From Aculops lycopersici (taxonomy: Eukaryota > Arthropoda > Arachnida > Trombidiformes > Eriophyidae): a stretch of DNA of 64,000 bases. Positions 13,844 through 23,359 of the stretch are shown here, in pieces. Made by a program: the position numbers and the translations under genes. Location: assembly GCA_015350385.1 (NCBI GenBank), contig WNKI01000001.1:5277010-5341009 (forward strand), written 5' to 3'. Within the stretch, counting starts at the first letter, position 1; the number at the start of each line of letters is the position of its first letter. The notes beneath the pieces were generated by a model that saw nothing but the letters and a program-made list of their open reading frames with translations, did not search any database and had not been told where the DNA came from.

Positions 13844-15607
13844 CTAAGCCGCAGACTGGACTTCGGTCTTGTAGCGCATATGCAATCGTTTCCTGTCGAG
13901 CTTCTGTAGCGAGCCTCTGGGCAGTTGCTCCTCTTGGCTTAAGATCACAATTCCCCCCGAAAGTTGCTTGAACTCTGAGAGGTTCTTTTGGGTGTGCGCC
14001 TGCACAATTGCAGGTGTCAGTCGGCGCGATTTTGGAACAATGTAAGCGCGCGCCATTTGACAGGTGGGCAAATCGGGATTTGGAACACCAATCACGCCAA
14101 CCTCCTTGACTTCCTCCAATTCGGACAAACAAGCCTCAATTTCCTGAGGCAAAACTTTCCATCCATCATAGAGACACATGACATCGCTAAATCTACCGTG
14201 AATGGTTAGCTTACCATCCGAGGTCATGCTTGCAATGTCGGCGCTTCTGTAGAACCCATCCTGCAGGAAAACTTCCTGCGACTCCCCGGAATACTTCTGG
14301 CCCGTGTAGCCGGGCGATGTGGTTGGGCCGCGAATTTGTAGCTCGCCCGGTATATTTGGCTCCATTATTATCTCTGACTTTTCCCTTTGCTCATATCTAT
14401 TCACAAGTCGAACTTGAAGATTGGGCAACAGGTAGCCGACTGATCGGGTGTCGATGCGACACTCTTGCCTTGCGACAATTGAGGTGAAGCCAACTTCCGT
14501 CATACCAAAGGCTTGCCTGATGCTCACCTCGGGATACAAGTCCATAAACTTGCCCGTAATCTTGTGCGAGGCTATGGGTGAGCCAACGGCGATTAAATTT
14601 CTCAATGAGCTGATATCTTTTTTGATGGATTTATCCTCTTGATTTGTCGCTTGCAAATCCATGAATCTAGTTATAAATTGATGCAACAATGCAGAGCCCA
14701 ACATGCAATCGGTGATTTTGTACTCGCTAATTGCGCTTGACATTCTGTCAAAATCGTAGCCATCCATTATGATTAATGTATATCCTTTTGACAAGCACAT
14801 TTTGATACTAAATGTTCCGGTTCCATGATCAAGTTGCAGATGGCCAGCCATCACACTTTTCTCGCTCAGATCCCACAGTTCGTTTCCGGTCGTATCTAAA
14901 CAATGAGCCACATGGAGGCAATTCTTGTGAGTCCTCGCCACTGGCTTTGGTAGACCTGTTGAGCCGGAAGTGAAGAGAACGTAGGCCGGCTGGTCGGGAT
15001 TCACCTTTGGCGGCTTGAATCTCTGGTTCAAAGACTCAATTGTCATGTCATCCTTCTCTCCTCCTTCAACAATCCAAATATCTTTGTGCAGCAACAGGTG
15101 TTTTATGTTGTGTTTCAACAAGTTCTCGGGCGACTTTGTACAATCGTCACTTAGTATGCAAATAGTCAGGTTCGCGCCGTCAATTTGCTCGCGGACTATT
15201 ATATCAATCAAAACCTCGCAATCCTCTCCGCTAGCCACAAATATAACCTTGGGTTGAGTTTGACTTGTCATATAAACCAACTCGGTTTTTGGCTCGCCAG
15301 GCGGACTAACACAAACCGAGCCTCCGGCTAGAATGCAACCCAAGGCTGCCAGTTGTAGGTAGTCGTTGTTTTGGGCGAAGAAGTAGCAACATGATCCGGT
15401 TTTTAGGTGCAACTTGTTAACTAAGACCTCGGCCAGCTGTGTTGCCTTCAATTTGATTTGTTTGCCTGTCCATTCTCTCTTCGATTCATAGTCAATGAAT
15501 AGTGTTTTCTCTTGGAATTGATCTAGTTTTTCCCAATAGAACTGAGCCAACGAGTTGCCATACTTTTCCGGTGGAGTCGAATTTGGATACTTGGAGTAAA
15601 AGATCAT
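13844..15607 (-). CDS. AMP-dependent acyl-CoA synthetase, luciferase/4-coumarate-CoA ligase-like, single exon
   Basis: A 587-residue member of the ANL adenylating superfamily, which activates a carboxylic acid as acyl-AMP and usually passes it to CoA. The phosphate-binding motif TSGSTGLPKP is at residues 213-222, the adenine/acyl motif QAFGMTEVGF at 365-374, and the hinge motif reads HGRFSDVM, keeping the R-x-x-D pattern. The C-terminal motif is PRGSLQKLDR, with the catalytic-type lysine near residue 569, where most relatives have PRTxxGK; so the lysine is kept but its surroundings differ. There is no peroxisomal SKL-type tail (the protein ends QSAA) and no signal peptide, so it is probably cytosolic. 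Length is normal for the family. The substrate cannot be named: luciferase-like acyl-CoA ligases form large arthropod families. The start is the first in-frame ATG. Confidence 0.88.
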   Translation of the reverse strand: MIFYSKYPNSTPPEKYGNSLAQFYWEKLDQFQEKTLFIDYESKREWTGKQIKLKATQLAEVLVNKLHLKTGSCCYFFAQNNDYLQLAALGCILAGGSVCVSPPGEPKTELVYMTSQTQPKVIFVASGEDCEVLIDIIVREQIDGANLTICILSDDCTKSPENLLKHNIKHLLLHKDIWIVEGGEKDDMTIESLNQRFKPPKVNPDQPAYVLFTSGSTGLPKPVARTHKNCLHVAHCLDTTGNELWDLSEKSVMAGHLQLDHGTGTFSIKMCLSKGYTLIIMDGYDFDRMSSAISEYKITDCMLGSALLHQFITRFMDLQATNQEDKSIKKDISSLRNLIAVGSPIASHKITGKFMDLYPEVSIRQAFGMTEVGFTSIVARQECRIDTRSVGYLLPNLQVRLVNRYEQREKSEIIMEPNIPGELQIRGPTTSPGYTGQKYSGESQEVFLQDGFYRSADIASMTSDGKLTIHGRFSDVMCLYDGWKVLPQEIEACLSELEEVKEVGVIGVPNPDLPTCQMARAYIVPKSRRLTPAIVQAHTQKNLSEFKQLSGGIVILSQEEQLPRGSLQKLDRKRLHMRYKTEVQSAA

Positions 15608-16560
15608 CCTGTGTGTTTTTTGGTTCGATCGATGGATTGATTGACTTGTTAATGTGTAAGATTTGATAGAGGGTTATAAGGATTCTTGTCTATTTTGAAT
15701 CTTGTCTATTACTAGTCGGTCACCGCGGCTTCGCTTGCGGCTATACCTGTTTTTCTGTGCGACTTTCCGGGAAACTGCGCTCCGGCTCGCTCCGCTTCGC
15801 CTTCGCTCCGTGAGGGGCGTCCACGGCTCAGCTTACTTGTCAGCCACTTCTCGTAAGCTAAGTCGAGACTGTGCGCTTATATCAAAGTTGTGCCAAGGCC
15901 GCACGTGCTCGAGGTTGGATAGCGCAACAGATTTCAGGTGGGGGAAAGGAGTGAGAAGGGAACGTGTGTGAGAGCTGTGTGAGTGGGGGCCGCACACGCG
16001 ATTTCTCCCATTGGGGAAAAGAAATCCTGTGTGTGAGCGCAAAAGAGGAGGGGGTCAAAACGGAGAACGAAAAATCGAACTAACGCCAAAACGGCGCTTT
16101 AGTATTAGAAGATCCATTTATGAGAGGCTATGGTGCTTTTATCGATGATCGTCGTGTGTCGCTTTCTCCTCCGTAGAGTGGTGTGCTGAAGTATGTAAGC
16201 TGTTTCAGTCCAATGCTATTGTTTATGACCGCGTCGCAGCCGTCGTCTAGCCGTGACGACGATGGCAGCCATGACGTCACAGTCTAGCAAGCTAGCTAGC
16301 CAACCAACCAGCACACTTGTGGATCTCGTCAGTCAGTTCATCCGAACTCCAGGATCCTCTACCGTATGAGAGGCGCGCAAGTTGGGGTGGCAACCAGGAC
16401 AAAATATACTTGATGTGAGGCGAGATATGGAAAGAGAAAACTCGCTAAAATAACGAGTCTTGTTTTTGGCCCGATGGCTAGTGTTGGCCCCGATGGTTTG
16501 ACATGGTGGCTGTCGAACCAACTTTTGCTTGGGTACTCTCCAAAAGACAGAGACCGAGAT

Positions 16561-16583
16561 ATAATAATAATATTATTATTATT
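16561..16583. repeat. (ATA)n/(TAT)n palindromic repeat
   Basis: Tandem ATA units flip into TAT units, making a near-perfect inverted repeat that could extrude as a short hairpin. Confidence 0.8.
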
Positions 16584-16999
16584 CAATATCCTACTAACCT
16601 CGCGGAAGACAATGAGATACCATAAGCAAGAAGTCGTAAGATAATGACAACAACAGTTTGAATAAGATCTCTCATTCGAGATCAACGACTACGACTACCA
16701 CGATCAAGATTAAGATTGTGAGTCACACGATGAACAATCTAGCTACATTGACAGATGGACTTGACTTGCTTTTGTTGTTGTTTGAGTCATTCCTGTTCGG
16801 GTATAGTTTGCGATTGCGCAACTGTGCCAGCAACCTGGAGTTTAATCTGATTTCAATGGGAACTCAACGATAGCGATATCATGGCAGCGCGCGAGCCACC
16901 TGTTGAGTTTTAGTGTCTCCCTTCCTCGTAAAGATGCCCATCCAGCTGGTCATTCAATCAATTGCTTGTCCCGCGCCGTCGCCTACCTGTTGAGTCGGC

Positions 17000-17018
17000 G
17001 AGTCGAGTCGAGTCGAGT
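17000..17018. repeat. (GAGTC)n repeat
   Basis: Four near-identical GAGTC units about 110 bases before the retrotransposon insertion site. Confidence 0.8.
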
Positions 17019-17133
17019 TTCGTCTCTTCCAGTCTAGTCTAGCCGATTGGTCGCTAGTTTCCTGATCGCAACCATCTCGCAATCTTGGTCTCTGTGTCTC
17101 TTTCAAGATTGACACATACTCACCCAGAGGTAT

Positions 17134-17243
17134 TGTTGGGATCAAGCTCAACATCTGCCCAATCCATTAAATAAAGAGCGTCGAGAGTTTCCATCACACA
17201 CTTCGTGTGCAACGGAAACCCTCGATCAGTACACACCCTAACA
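17134..17243 (+). repeat. 5' LTR, 110 bp
   Basis: Starts TG and ends CA within inverted TGTTGGG...CCTAACA. It carries the poly(A) signal AATAAA at 17170-17175. A strong imperfect hairpin spans 17181-17225: an outer stem of about 12 bp with one mismatch and an inner CACAC/GTGTG stem with a three-base loop. I could not place a clear TATA box, so the U3/R/U5 borders remain unknown. Confidence 0.97.
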
Positions 17244-17254
17244 TGGTAGCAGTG
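17244..17254 (+). other. Primer binding site, initiator-tRNA-Met-like
   Basis: TGGTAGCAGTG begins directly after the LTR. It resembles the complement of the 3' end of animal initiator tRNA-Met (TGGTAGCAGAG, recalled from general knowledge), matching 10 of 11 positions. This implies priming from the full tRNA 3' end rather than the internal half-tRNA used by Drosophila copia. Confidence 0.75.
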
Positions 17255-17412
17255 TAAGCGATTAAAAAGATCATCAAAAAAAAAAAATTTTGCGTCCCAA
17301 CGTTAAATTTCCATAGACAATCTTAAGGTTTTATTATTTTAGTATATCTCGCCAATTTCTTGGAGTTTTATTATCCTTTTTGTTTCGACTTTAGCTGAGT
17401 AACCTCGCCAGG

Positions 17413-20400
17413 ATGTCAAACAAGGATCAAGTCATTCAAGATATCAGTCGTGGCGCTGATCAAGTACAAGTGAGCCTGGCCAATCTGACCAAACTCACCA
17501 TGAAGAATTTTGAGGATTGGAAGTGGTTGATGAGAAACTATTTCGAGGCTACAGGCCTTCTGGAATGTCTCACAATCAAAGAGATCACCGATAGATCCAA
17601 AGAGTTGAAAGCCCTGAACATTCTCGGGCAAAGTTTATCCGTGGAGATACGCAAGAAACTACTGCACTGCAGGACTTCTTACGATCTCTACTCCGGTATT
17701 GAGAAGATTTTTGAAAGTACGTCAGCCTATAGATGCACTGAACTGCATCTCAAGCTGAGAGGCTACAAGTTTACCCCTGGCAAGATCAACCAGGGCATCG
17801 CCGAGGTACAGGACATCTTAAGTGAACTGAGTTCCTTGGGAGATAAAGTCACCAAGGCGGAAGAGGAGGCAATCCTACTGTACGCTCTTCCTGAGTCTTA
17901 TCGTGTATTCAAGAGCGTGTGGCGTGGTCGCCATGCCAGCGACAGGACAATTTCCAATCTCATCGAAGGGATTAAAGCAGAGGTAGTTGACGACGAAGCT
18001 GTCAACAAATTGGAGGACAGAGCGCTCCTCACCAAAACAACAGCCGGTAAGAAGAAATTCGACGGAGAGTGTAATTATTGCAAGAAAAAAGGTCATATGG
18101 CCAAAGATTGTTACAAACTCAAGAAGAAGAAAGAACAGGAGAATGCAGCCAAGGAATCAAACACGTCAAAGGACTCTGATAGACATAGTTCGTCAGACAA
18201 ATCTGGTACTTATGGCAAGACCGTAAGTCACATGGCCTTGGAAACCAAAGTCAAACTTACTTCGACCCAATGGATCGCTGATAGCGGTGCCTCAAGGCAC
18301 ATGACCCCCCATTTGGAGTGGTTTCATTCTTTCGATCGTTTCGACCAACCAACCGAGATTTGGCTCGGTAACGACGAGAAGATATTGGCCATCGGCGCTG
18401 GCGACATTGAAACAACCACTGGAACAATCAGTCAGGTTTATTACGTACCTGAGTTGGCTGCAAACCTGTACTCAATCTCGTCGGCATCTAAACGCGGGAT
18501 TAAGGCAGTCTATGACAAAAATGCAGTGTCTTTGTACAAGGACAACGAATTGATTATGAAGGGGAATCTAATCGAAACCATTTATATTTTCGACTTCAAG
18601 GTCCGAACCGAATTCGAGAGAGTCTGTGCCGCCCGCACCAAGGATGAATGGCACAAGATACTCGGTCATGTCTCACCCAAAGCAGTCGACTCTATCATTA
18701 GATCTGGAGCAATATCGGGTCTCAAGATAGCGAGTGAACAAAAGCGCGACTGTGTGGATTGTGGACTCAACAAACAGCATGAAAAGAGTCACCCAACACG
18801 CACTACCCCCAAGTCCCAAATACCAGGTGAGGTCATACATATGGACACAGTTGGCCCTTTCAGCACATTGTCCCTAGGAGGAAGCAAGTACTTCGTTTTG
18901 GCCAAGGATGAGGCCTCATGTTATCGACTTGTCTCTTTCGTTGGATCGAAGTCTGCCATCCCGCTGAACCTCAAGAAGATGATTCAACTAGGCAAACTCC
19001 AAACTGGTGAACTAGCTCGTGCCATTTTCACTGATAATGGCACCGAGTTTTGTAACTCTCAAGTCAAGGAATTTTGTGATGAAAACAACATTATTCACAA
19101 TACATCCGTTGCCTACACACCGCAGCAAAACGGTTTTGTAGAAAGAGACATCCGGACCGTCGTTGAAGCAGCTCGCACGATGCTCAATGCATCCAAAATG
19201 AAGGTTCAATTGTGGGCAGAGGCAATTAGCACAGCAGTATATGTGCTAAATAGAGTACCTAGAGGTTCATCAGTTACACCTTTTGAGCTTTGGTTCAAGA
19301 GGAAACCATCTGCGGAGCACCTTCAAGTCTTTGGTAGCCGAGTTGTCGTGAAAACTCCCAAGGTGAGACTATCTAGTAAGTTCCAAGAAAGAGGGGCAAT
19401 CAAGTACTTTGTAGGCTACAGTGATCGAGACTTTAACTATCGGATTTACGATCCAATTGATGAGTCGGTAAGGATTGAGTGCAATGTCAAGTTCATAAGA
19501 TCGGATGTGGAGCTCCCACCCGTTGTCGAACCCGAAGACGACAATGAGGAGCCACTGACCTTCCTGGTCGAGAATCTTGAGCTACCAGTTGACAACATAG
19601 CTGAGATTTTCGGTAATCCGGAGGATGACCTTGAGGGAGATGAGACAATGGATCAAGAAGATACGCAAGCACTCGAAGAAGAGCAGCCAACATCCAATAG
19701 AACCAGTTTAATTCCAGTACCAGTACCGAAGAATTTGCTAATCGACGGGGAACCGCCGAAAATCCTCAATCACAGGCTAAGACGACGCCACGAACAAGCT
19801 AATCTTACAATAGCCGAAGAACTCGAAGATCCAACCAACTATCGGGCTGCAATGACGCGACCTGATAAAGACCAATGGCTCGAAGCCATGAGGGAGGAGA
19901 TGGCCGCTATGGACAAGGCCAAGGTTTGGATTCTGGTAGAGAAACCAAACGACTGCAATATTATAACAAACCGATGGGTTTTTAAGACGAAGAAGAGCGA
20001 GGCAGGAATACGTTATCGGGCGCGATTCGTTGCTCGAGGCTACTCTCAAATTCCCGGACTGGACTTTGGCGAGACCTATTCACCAGTCGCGAATATGATG
20101 TGCGTGAGGCTCTTGTTGGCCTACGCGTCTATGCTTCGACTCAATATTAAGCAGTTCGACGTCAAGACTGCTTTTCTTTACGGCAGTCTCGACGAGGAAC
20201 TATTCATGCATCAGCCCGAAGGCTTCGATGACGGCAGTGGCCGAGTCTGCAAACTACAGCGCAGTTTGTACGGTTTGAAGCAATCTCCACGAATGTGGAA
20301 TAGGAGATTTTCTGACTTTATTGGCTCTCTAGGTCTCAAAACATCAACACATGATCATTGCATATTCTTCCGCACAGAGCCATCTAAATTGTTCATCGTG

Positions 20401-23232
20401 ATATACGTCGATGATGGACTCATCATAGCGGAAGATAAGGAACAAATCAACTTGGTTATGGAGAAACTCAAATCTCAGTTCGAGATACATGAGGTTGACT
20501 GTACCAACTTCCTGGGTTTCCAAATTAAGATTGACCAAGACCAGCGAGTCTCAATACATCAGCAAGCATACATTAAGAAGTCATTGGCCAAATTTGGAAT
20601 GGATTCTGCCACTCCTGTAGAGAATCCATCTACAATCAACGAGCCAATCAAGAATAACAATCCACTCCCAGCAGAAGTTCCCTATCGAGAGGCAATTGGA
20701 AGCCTAACCTGGGCGGCTAACATTACGAGGGTCGACATCTCATATATTGTCAACAAACTCAGTCGTCAAGTAGCCAATCCCACCCAAGATGACTGGACAG
20801 CAGTCAAGAGAATAATGCGGTATTTAGTTGACAAACAAAATTTTGGACTAACTTACGAGGATGGTGACCAGAAGCTGGTCGCCTATTGTGACGCCGACTT
20901 CGCCGGTGACGAGAGCAGGAAGTCCACAACAGGGTATGTAATTTTGTTTGCGGGGGGACCAATTTTGTGGAAAACCCAGAGGCAAACCATTGTGACACTC
21001 TCGTCCACAGAGGCGGAACTTGTGAGTCTTTGTACTCTTATAAGAGAGTTGATGTGGATTAGAGGTCTTTGTCGTGAACTTGATATCATTAGCAGCGAGC
21101 CAACTCAAGTTTACTGCGATAACATGAGTACGATTAGAATAATCGAGAGTGATGCCAGTTCTCAACGAACAAGACACCTGGGCGTCAAGGCGGCGTATAG
21201 CAGAGAACAGATCAAGGAAAAAGAGATAAGAGTGAGCCACGTGAGTACGAGTGAGCAGCTAGCTGACTTGCTCACCAAGCCCATGGTCACTAACAAATTC
21301 ATTAATAATCGCAACAAGCTAATGGTACTGTTGAGCATCATTACTTGTCTCTGCGTCCAAGCTGGCGCAATTGTTTTTGAGAACACACGACCTGTTCTCT
21401 GGGTACCCAGCCGTTGGTACATCGACGACGGCGTTGTTTTCTATGACCTGCTCGTCCATTTCAAGAATACCTGTGATGTTTTGCATCCGGACAAGATTCA
21501 AGACGCTAAATTACAATTCCAGAGGGGATTCAATCTCCAACCAAACCTAGGCACTCGTATCCAGCAGGTGCCACAAAATGGATTAATGTCAACATTCATG
21601 AATCAAGTACCACAACAATACATGGACAAACCAAGGAACAAGCGACAGGCACAGCATCAAGCTGTTGGCCATATTCAAGTCCCACGACCATCATCTCAGA
21701 TCACTTCCGACATTCAGAAAGCTCTGACAGTCAATCTCTATTCCGAGTGCAATCGGCTATACAGTGAGCAAATTGTCGCTCAACTTCGAGAATTGGCGAA
21801 CAAAAGAAATGATTGTGGTGCAGATGATTTGATGCAAAAGAGGTCAATCTCCTCAATAGCCAAAACAACTTTCCAACTATTTTCCAAGACGCTAGATATT
21901 AGTGGCACTGTTAAACAAGTAGTTATTACCTGTATAACCAATTTGATAATCAAGTGGATCAACAGAATTGATCCCAGATCAGAAGAAAATATTATGCAGA
22001 GGAAGTTGGAACACCTTCAACGGGAATCGTCAAGGCACGATTTGCATTTCGAGACAAGCAGACGAATCCATAGCGACATTATTGACACGATTCAAGCGTT
22101 AAAGAGTGACATAGTTGAAAACCAAATCGCGACCAAATATCTGACCTCGGTCATTCCCCATGTGTCTTGGGCATCCACACAATTGCAGTTGTCGATTGCT
22201 CAAGCAGCTGGTCACTTGCGGGGAATCATAGACGAGGCAAGTTTTTGCCGAGTGTCAGTTGACGATGTGGTAGCACTATTTAACCTCACGGAGATACAAG
22301 GTATAAATAAGAGGGAAACTCGAATAGAAGCTATCGAGTATCAAGAACCCTCTATTCTTCATATGATTTTCAGCGTTCGAACAAAATCTCCTCATGCAGA
22401 AGTGTATGTAGTAAACGCTTTCAACTACTTTGAGAACCTAACCGAAACGCCAGTCTGGATGCAGTACGACGGCGCCAGACTCATGATGTTCAACAAAACA
22501 AGTAACTGCATGAAGGAAGTGAGCCACCCAGTCGATAGTGCAATAAGGGACACTTGCACAAAGAAAGATTATGTTGACCCCAACCTCTCAAGATGGAAAC
22601 CAACTGAAGTTGACAATATTTATGCTTTCAATAATACAATCCAAATCAAGGAGAGTTTACACTACAATTATGTTTATTGCTTCCCACACCATATTGTAGT
22701 GAACAACAATTCAGTCCCATGTCCGCCCAATGTTTTCCGACTTCACTATCTCATTCCCTTTGAGATCCCAGCGGCTGATCGTGTCCACTACCCTGTCTAC
22801 AGGATGAGAAATATGACCACTATTGCGATTGACTCCATCAATCTTGGCCACTTTCAAATGGGAAGCGAAGTGGTGGACCTGCACAAATGGTATATGAAGA
22901 TCCAACGCCTCACACAAGAGAATACGAAACTCAAGTCAACGGCTAGTCTGGTTGATTTTAGTGGTCAAGGCCATGGACACATACTATTAGTTTCAATCAC
23001 TATTCACTTATTATTAACAGTTACATTAATATTCTGCATGCGACGCGGGCCCAACTTATTAAATCAAATGCATGAGATGACCAATCTCCGATCTAACACA
23101 CAATCGCATGCCCAGTCACAATTAAGCCAGCTCCGAGACGATAGCTCCACAGCCACAACATCAGTTGATCTAGGGGACAGGTCAATCAACATTACGTATA
23201 ACAATCCCAAGGTGACACCAAGAGTTATCTAG
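17413..23232 (+). CDS. Copia gag-pol polyprotein fused in frame to an envelope-like glycoprotein region
   Basis: One ATG-started frame of 1,939 residues. Visible in order: copia gag-like region (about 15-200); a CX2CX4HX4C zinc knuckle starting at Cys220; protease DSG at 290-292; a GAG-pre-integrase Cys/His region near 415-460; integrase D478, D541, E577 (D541 to E577 is a DD35E spacing); reverse transcriptase with YVDD at 998-1001; RNase H with Asp1160 and Glu1200. Copia proteins normally end soon after RNase H. Here about 635 more residues follow: a hydrophobic leader after Met1304, a furin-type RNKR at 1408-1411, several N-X-S/T sites, helical heptad-like stretches, a Cys-containing distal ectodomain, a transmembrane segment near 1857-1876 and a tail of about 60 residues. 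This is the layout of a type I viral fusion glycoprotein. Which viral family it derives from cannot be told by eye. No stop or frameshift is seen. Confidence 0.93.
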   Translation: MSNKDQVIQDISRGADQVQVSLANLTKLTMKNFEDWKWLMRNYFEATGLLECLTIKEITDRSKELKALNILGQSLSVEIRKKLLHCRTSYDLYSGIEKIFESTSAYRCTELHLKLRGYKFTPGKINQGIAEVQDILSELSSLGDKVTKAEEEAILLYALPESYRVFKSVWRGRHASDRTISNLIEGIKAEVVDDEAVNKLEDRALLTKTTAGKKKFDGECNYCKKKGHMAKDCYKLKKKKEQENAAKESNTSKDSDRHSSSDKSGTYGKTVSHMALETKVKLTSTQWIADSGASRHMTPHLEWFHSFDRFDQPTEIWLGNDEKILAIGAGDIETTTGTISQVYYVPELAANLYSISSASKRGIKAVYDKNAVSLYKDNELIMKGNLIETIYIFDFKVRTEFERVCAARTKDEWHKILGHVSPKAVDSIIRSGAISGLKIASEQKRDCVDCGLNKQHEKSHPTRTTPKSQIPGEVIHMDTVGPFSTLSLGGSKYFVLAKDEASCYRLVSFVGSKSAIPLNLKKMIQLGKLQTGELARAIFTDNGTEFCNSQVKEFCDENNIIHNTSVAYTPQQNGFVERDIRTVVEAARTMLNASKMKVQLWAEAISTAVYVLNRVPRGSSVTPFELWFKRKPSAEHLQVFGSRVVVKTPKVRLSSKFQERGAIKYFVGYSDRDFNYRIYDPIDESVRIECNVKFIRSDVELPPVVEPEDDNEEPLTFLVENLELPVDNIAEIFGNPEDDLEGDETMDQEDTQALEEEQPTSNRTSLIPVPVPKNLLIDGEPPKILNHRLRRRHEQANLTIAEELEDPTNYRAAMTRPDKDQWLEAMREEMAAMDKAKVWILVEKPNDCNIITNRWVFKTKKSEAGIRYRARFVARGYSQIPGLDFGETYSPVANMMCVRLLLAYASMLRLNIKQFDVKTAFLYGSLDEELFMHQPEGFDDGSGRVCKLQRSLYGLKQSPRMWNRRFSDFIGSLGLKTSTHDHCIFFRTEPSKLFIVIYVDDGLIIAEDKEQINLVMEKLKSQFEIHEVDCTNFLGFQIKIDQDQRVSIHQQAYIKKSLAKFGMDSATPVENPSTINEPIKNNNPLPAEVPYREAIGSLTWAANITRVDISYIVNKLSRQVANPTQDDWTAVKRIMRYLVDKQNFGLTYEDGDQKLVAYCDADFAGDESRKSTTGYVILFAGGPILWKTQRQTIVTLSSTEAELVSLCTLIRELMWIRGLCRELDIISSEPTQVYCDNMSTIRIIESDASSQRTRHLGVKAAYSREQIKEKEIRVSHVSTSEQLADLLTKPMVTNKFINNRNKLMVLLSIITCLCVQAGAIVFENTRPVLWVPSRWYIDDGVVFYDLLVHFKNTCDVLHPDKIQDAKLQFQRGFNLQPNLGTRIQQVPQNGLMSTFMNQVPQQYMDKPRNKRQAQHQAVGHIQVPRPSSQITSDIQKALTVNLYSECNRLYSEQIVAQLRELANKRNDCGADDLMQKRSISSIAKTTFQLFSKTLDISGTVKQVVITCITNLIIKWINRIDPRSEENIMQRKLEHLQRESSRHDLHFETSRRIHSDIIDTIQALKSDIVENQIATKYLTSVIPHVSWASTQLQLSIAQAAGHLRGIIDEASFCRVSVDDVVALFNLTEIQGINKRETRIEAIEYQEPSILHMIFSVRTKSPHAEVYVVNAFNYFENLTETPVWMQYDGARLMMFNKTSNCMKEVSHPVDSAIRDTCTKKDYVDPNLSRWKPTEVDNIYAFNNTIQIKESLHYNYVYCFPHHIVVNNNSVPCPPNVFRLHYLIPFEIPAADRVHYPVYRMRNMTTIAIDSINLGHFQMGSEVVDLHKWYMKIQRLTQENTKLKSTASLVDFSGQGHGHILLVSITIHLLLTVTLIFCMRRGPNLLNQMHEMTNLRSNTQSHAQSQLSQLRDDSSTATTSVDLGDRSINITYNNPKVTPRVI

Positions 23233-23240
23233 TTGAGCTT

Positions 23241-23249
23241 GAGGGGGGA
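23241..23249 (+). other. Polypurine tract
   Basis: GAGGGGGGA lies immediately before the 3' LTR and eight bases after the stop codon of the polyprotein. This is the expected place for plus-strand priming. Confidence 0.9.
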
Positions 23250-23359
23250 TGTTGGGATCAAGCTCAACATCTGCCCAATCCATTAAATAAAGAGCGTCGA
23301 GAGTTTCCATCACACACTTCGTGTGCAACGGAAACCCTCGATCAGTACACACCCTAACA
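23250..23359 (+). repeat. 3' LTR, 110 bp
   Basis: Identical to the 5' LTR over all 110 bases by direct reading, including the poly(A) signal and the hairpin. It is followed by the second copy of the target duplication GGTAT. Confidence 0.97.

Larger units (their letters stand above)
15608..17128. other. Non-coding interval between the synthetase gene and the retrotransposon
   Basis: This holds the upstream region of the minus-strand acyl-CoA synthetase and the pre-insertion target of the copia element. No protein-like frame was found. It includes an AT-rich palindromic triplet repeat (16561-16583), a GAGTC repeat (about 17000-17018) and two copies of ACCTGTTG at 16898 and 16985. Confidence 0.6.
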
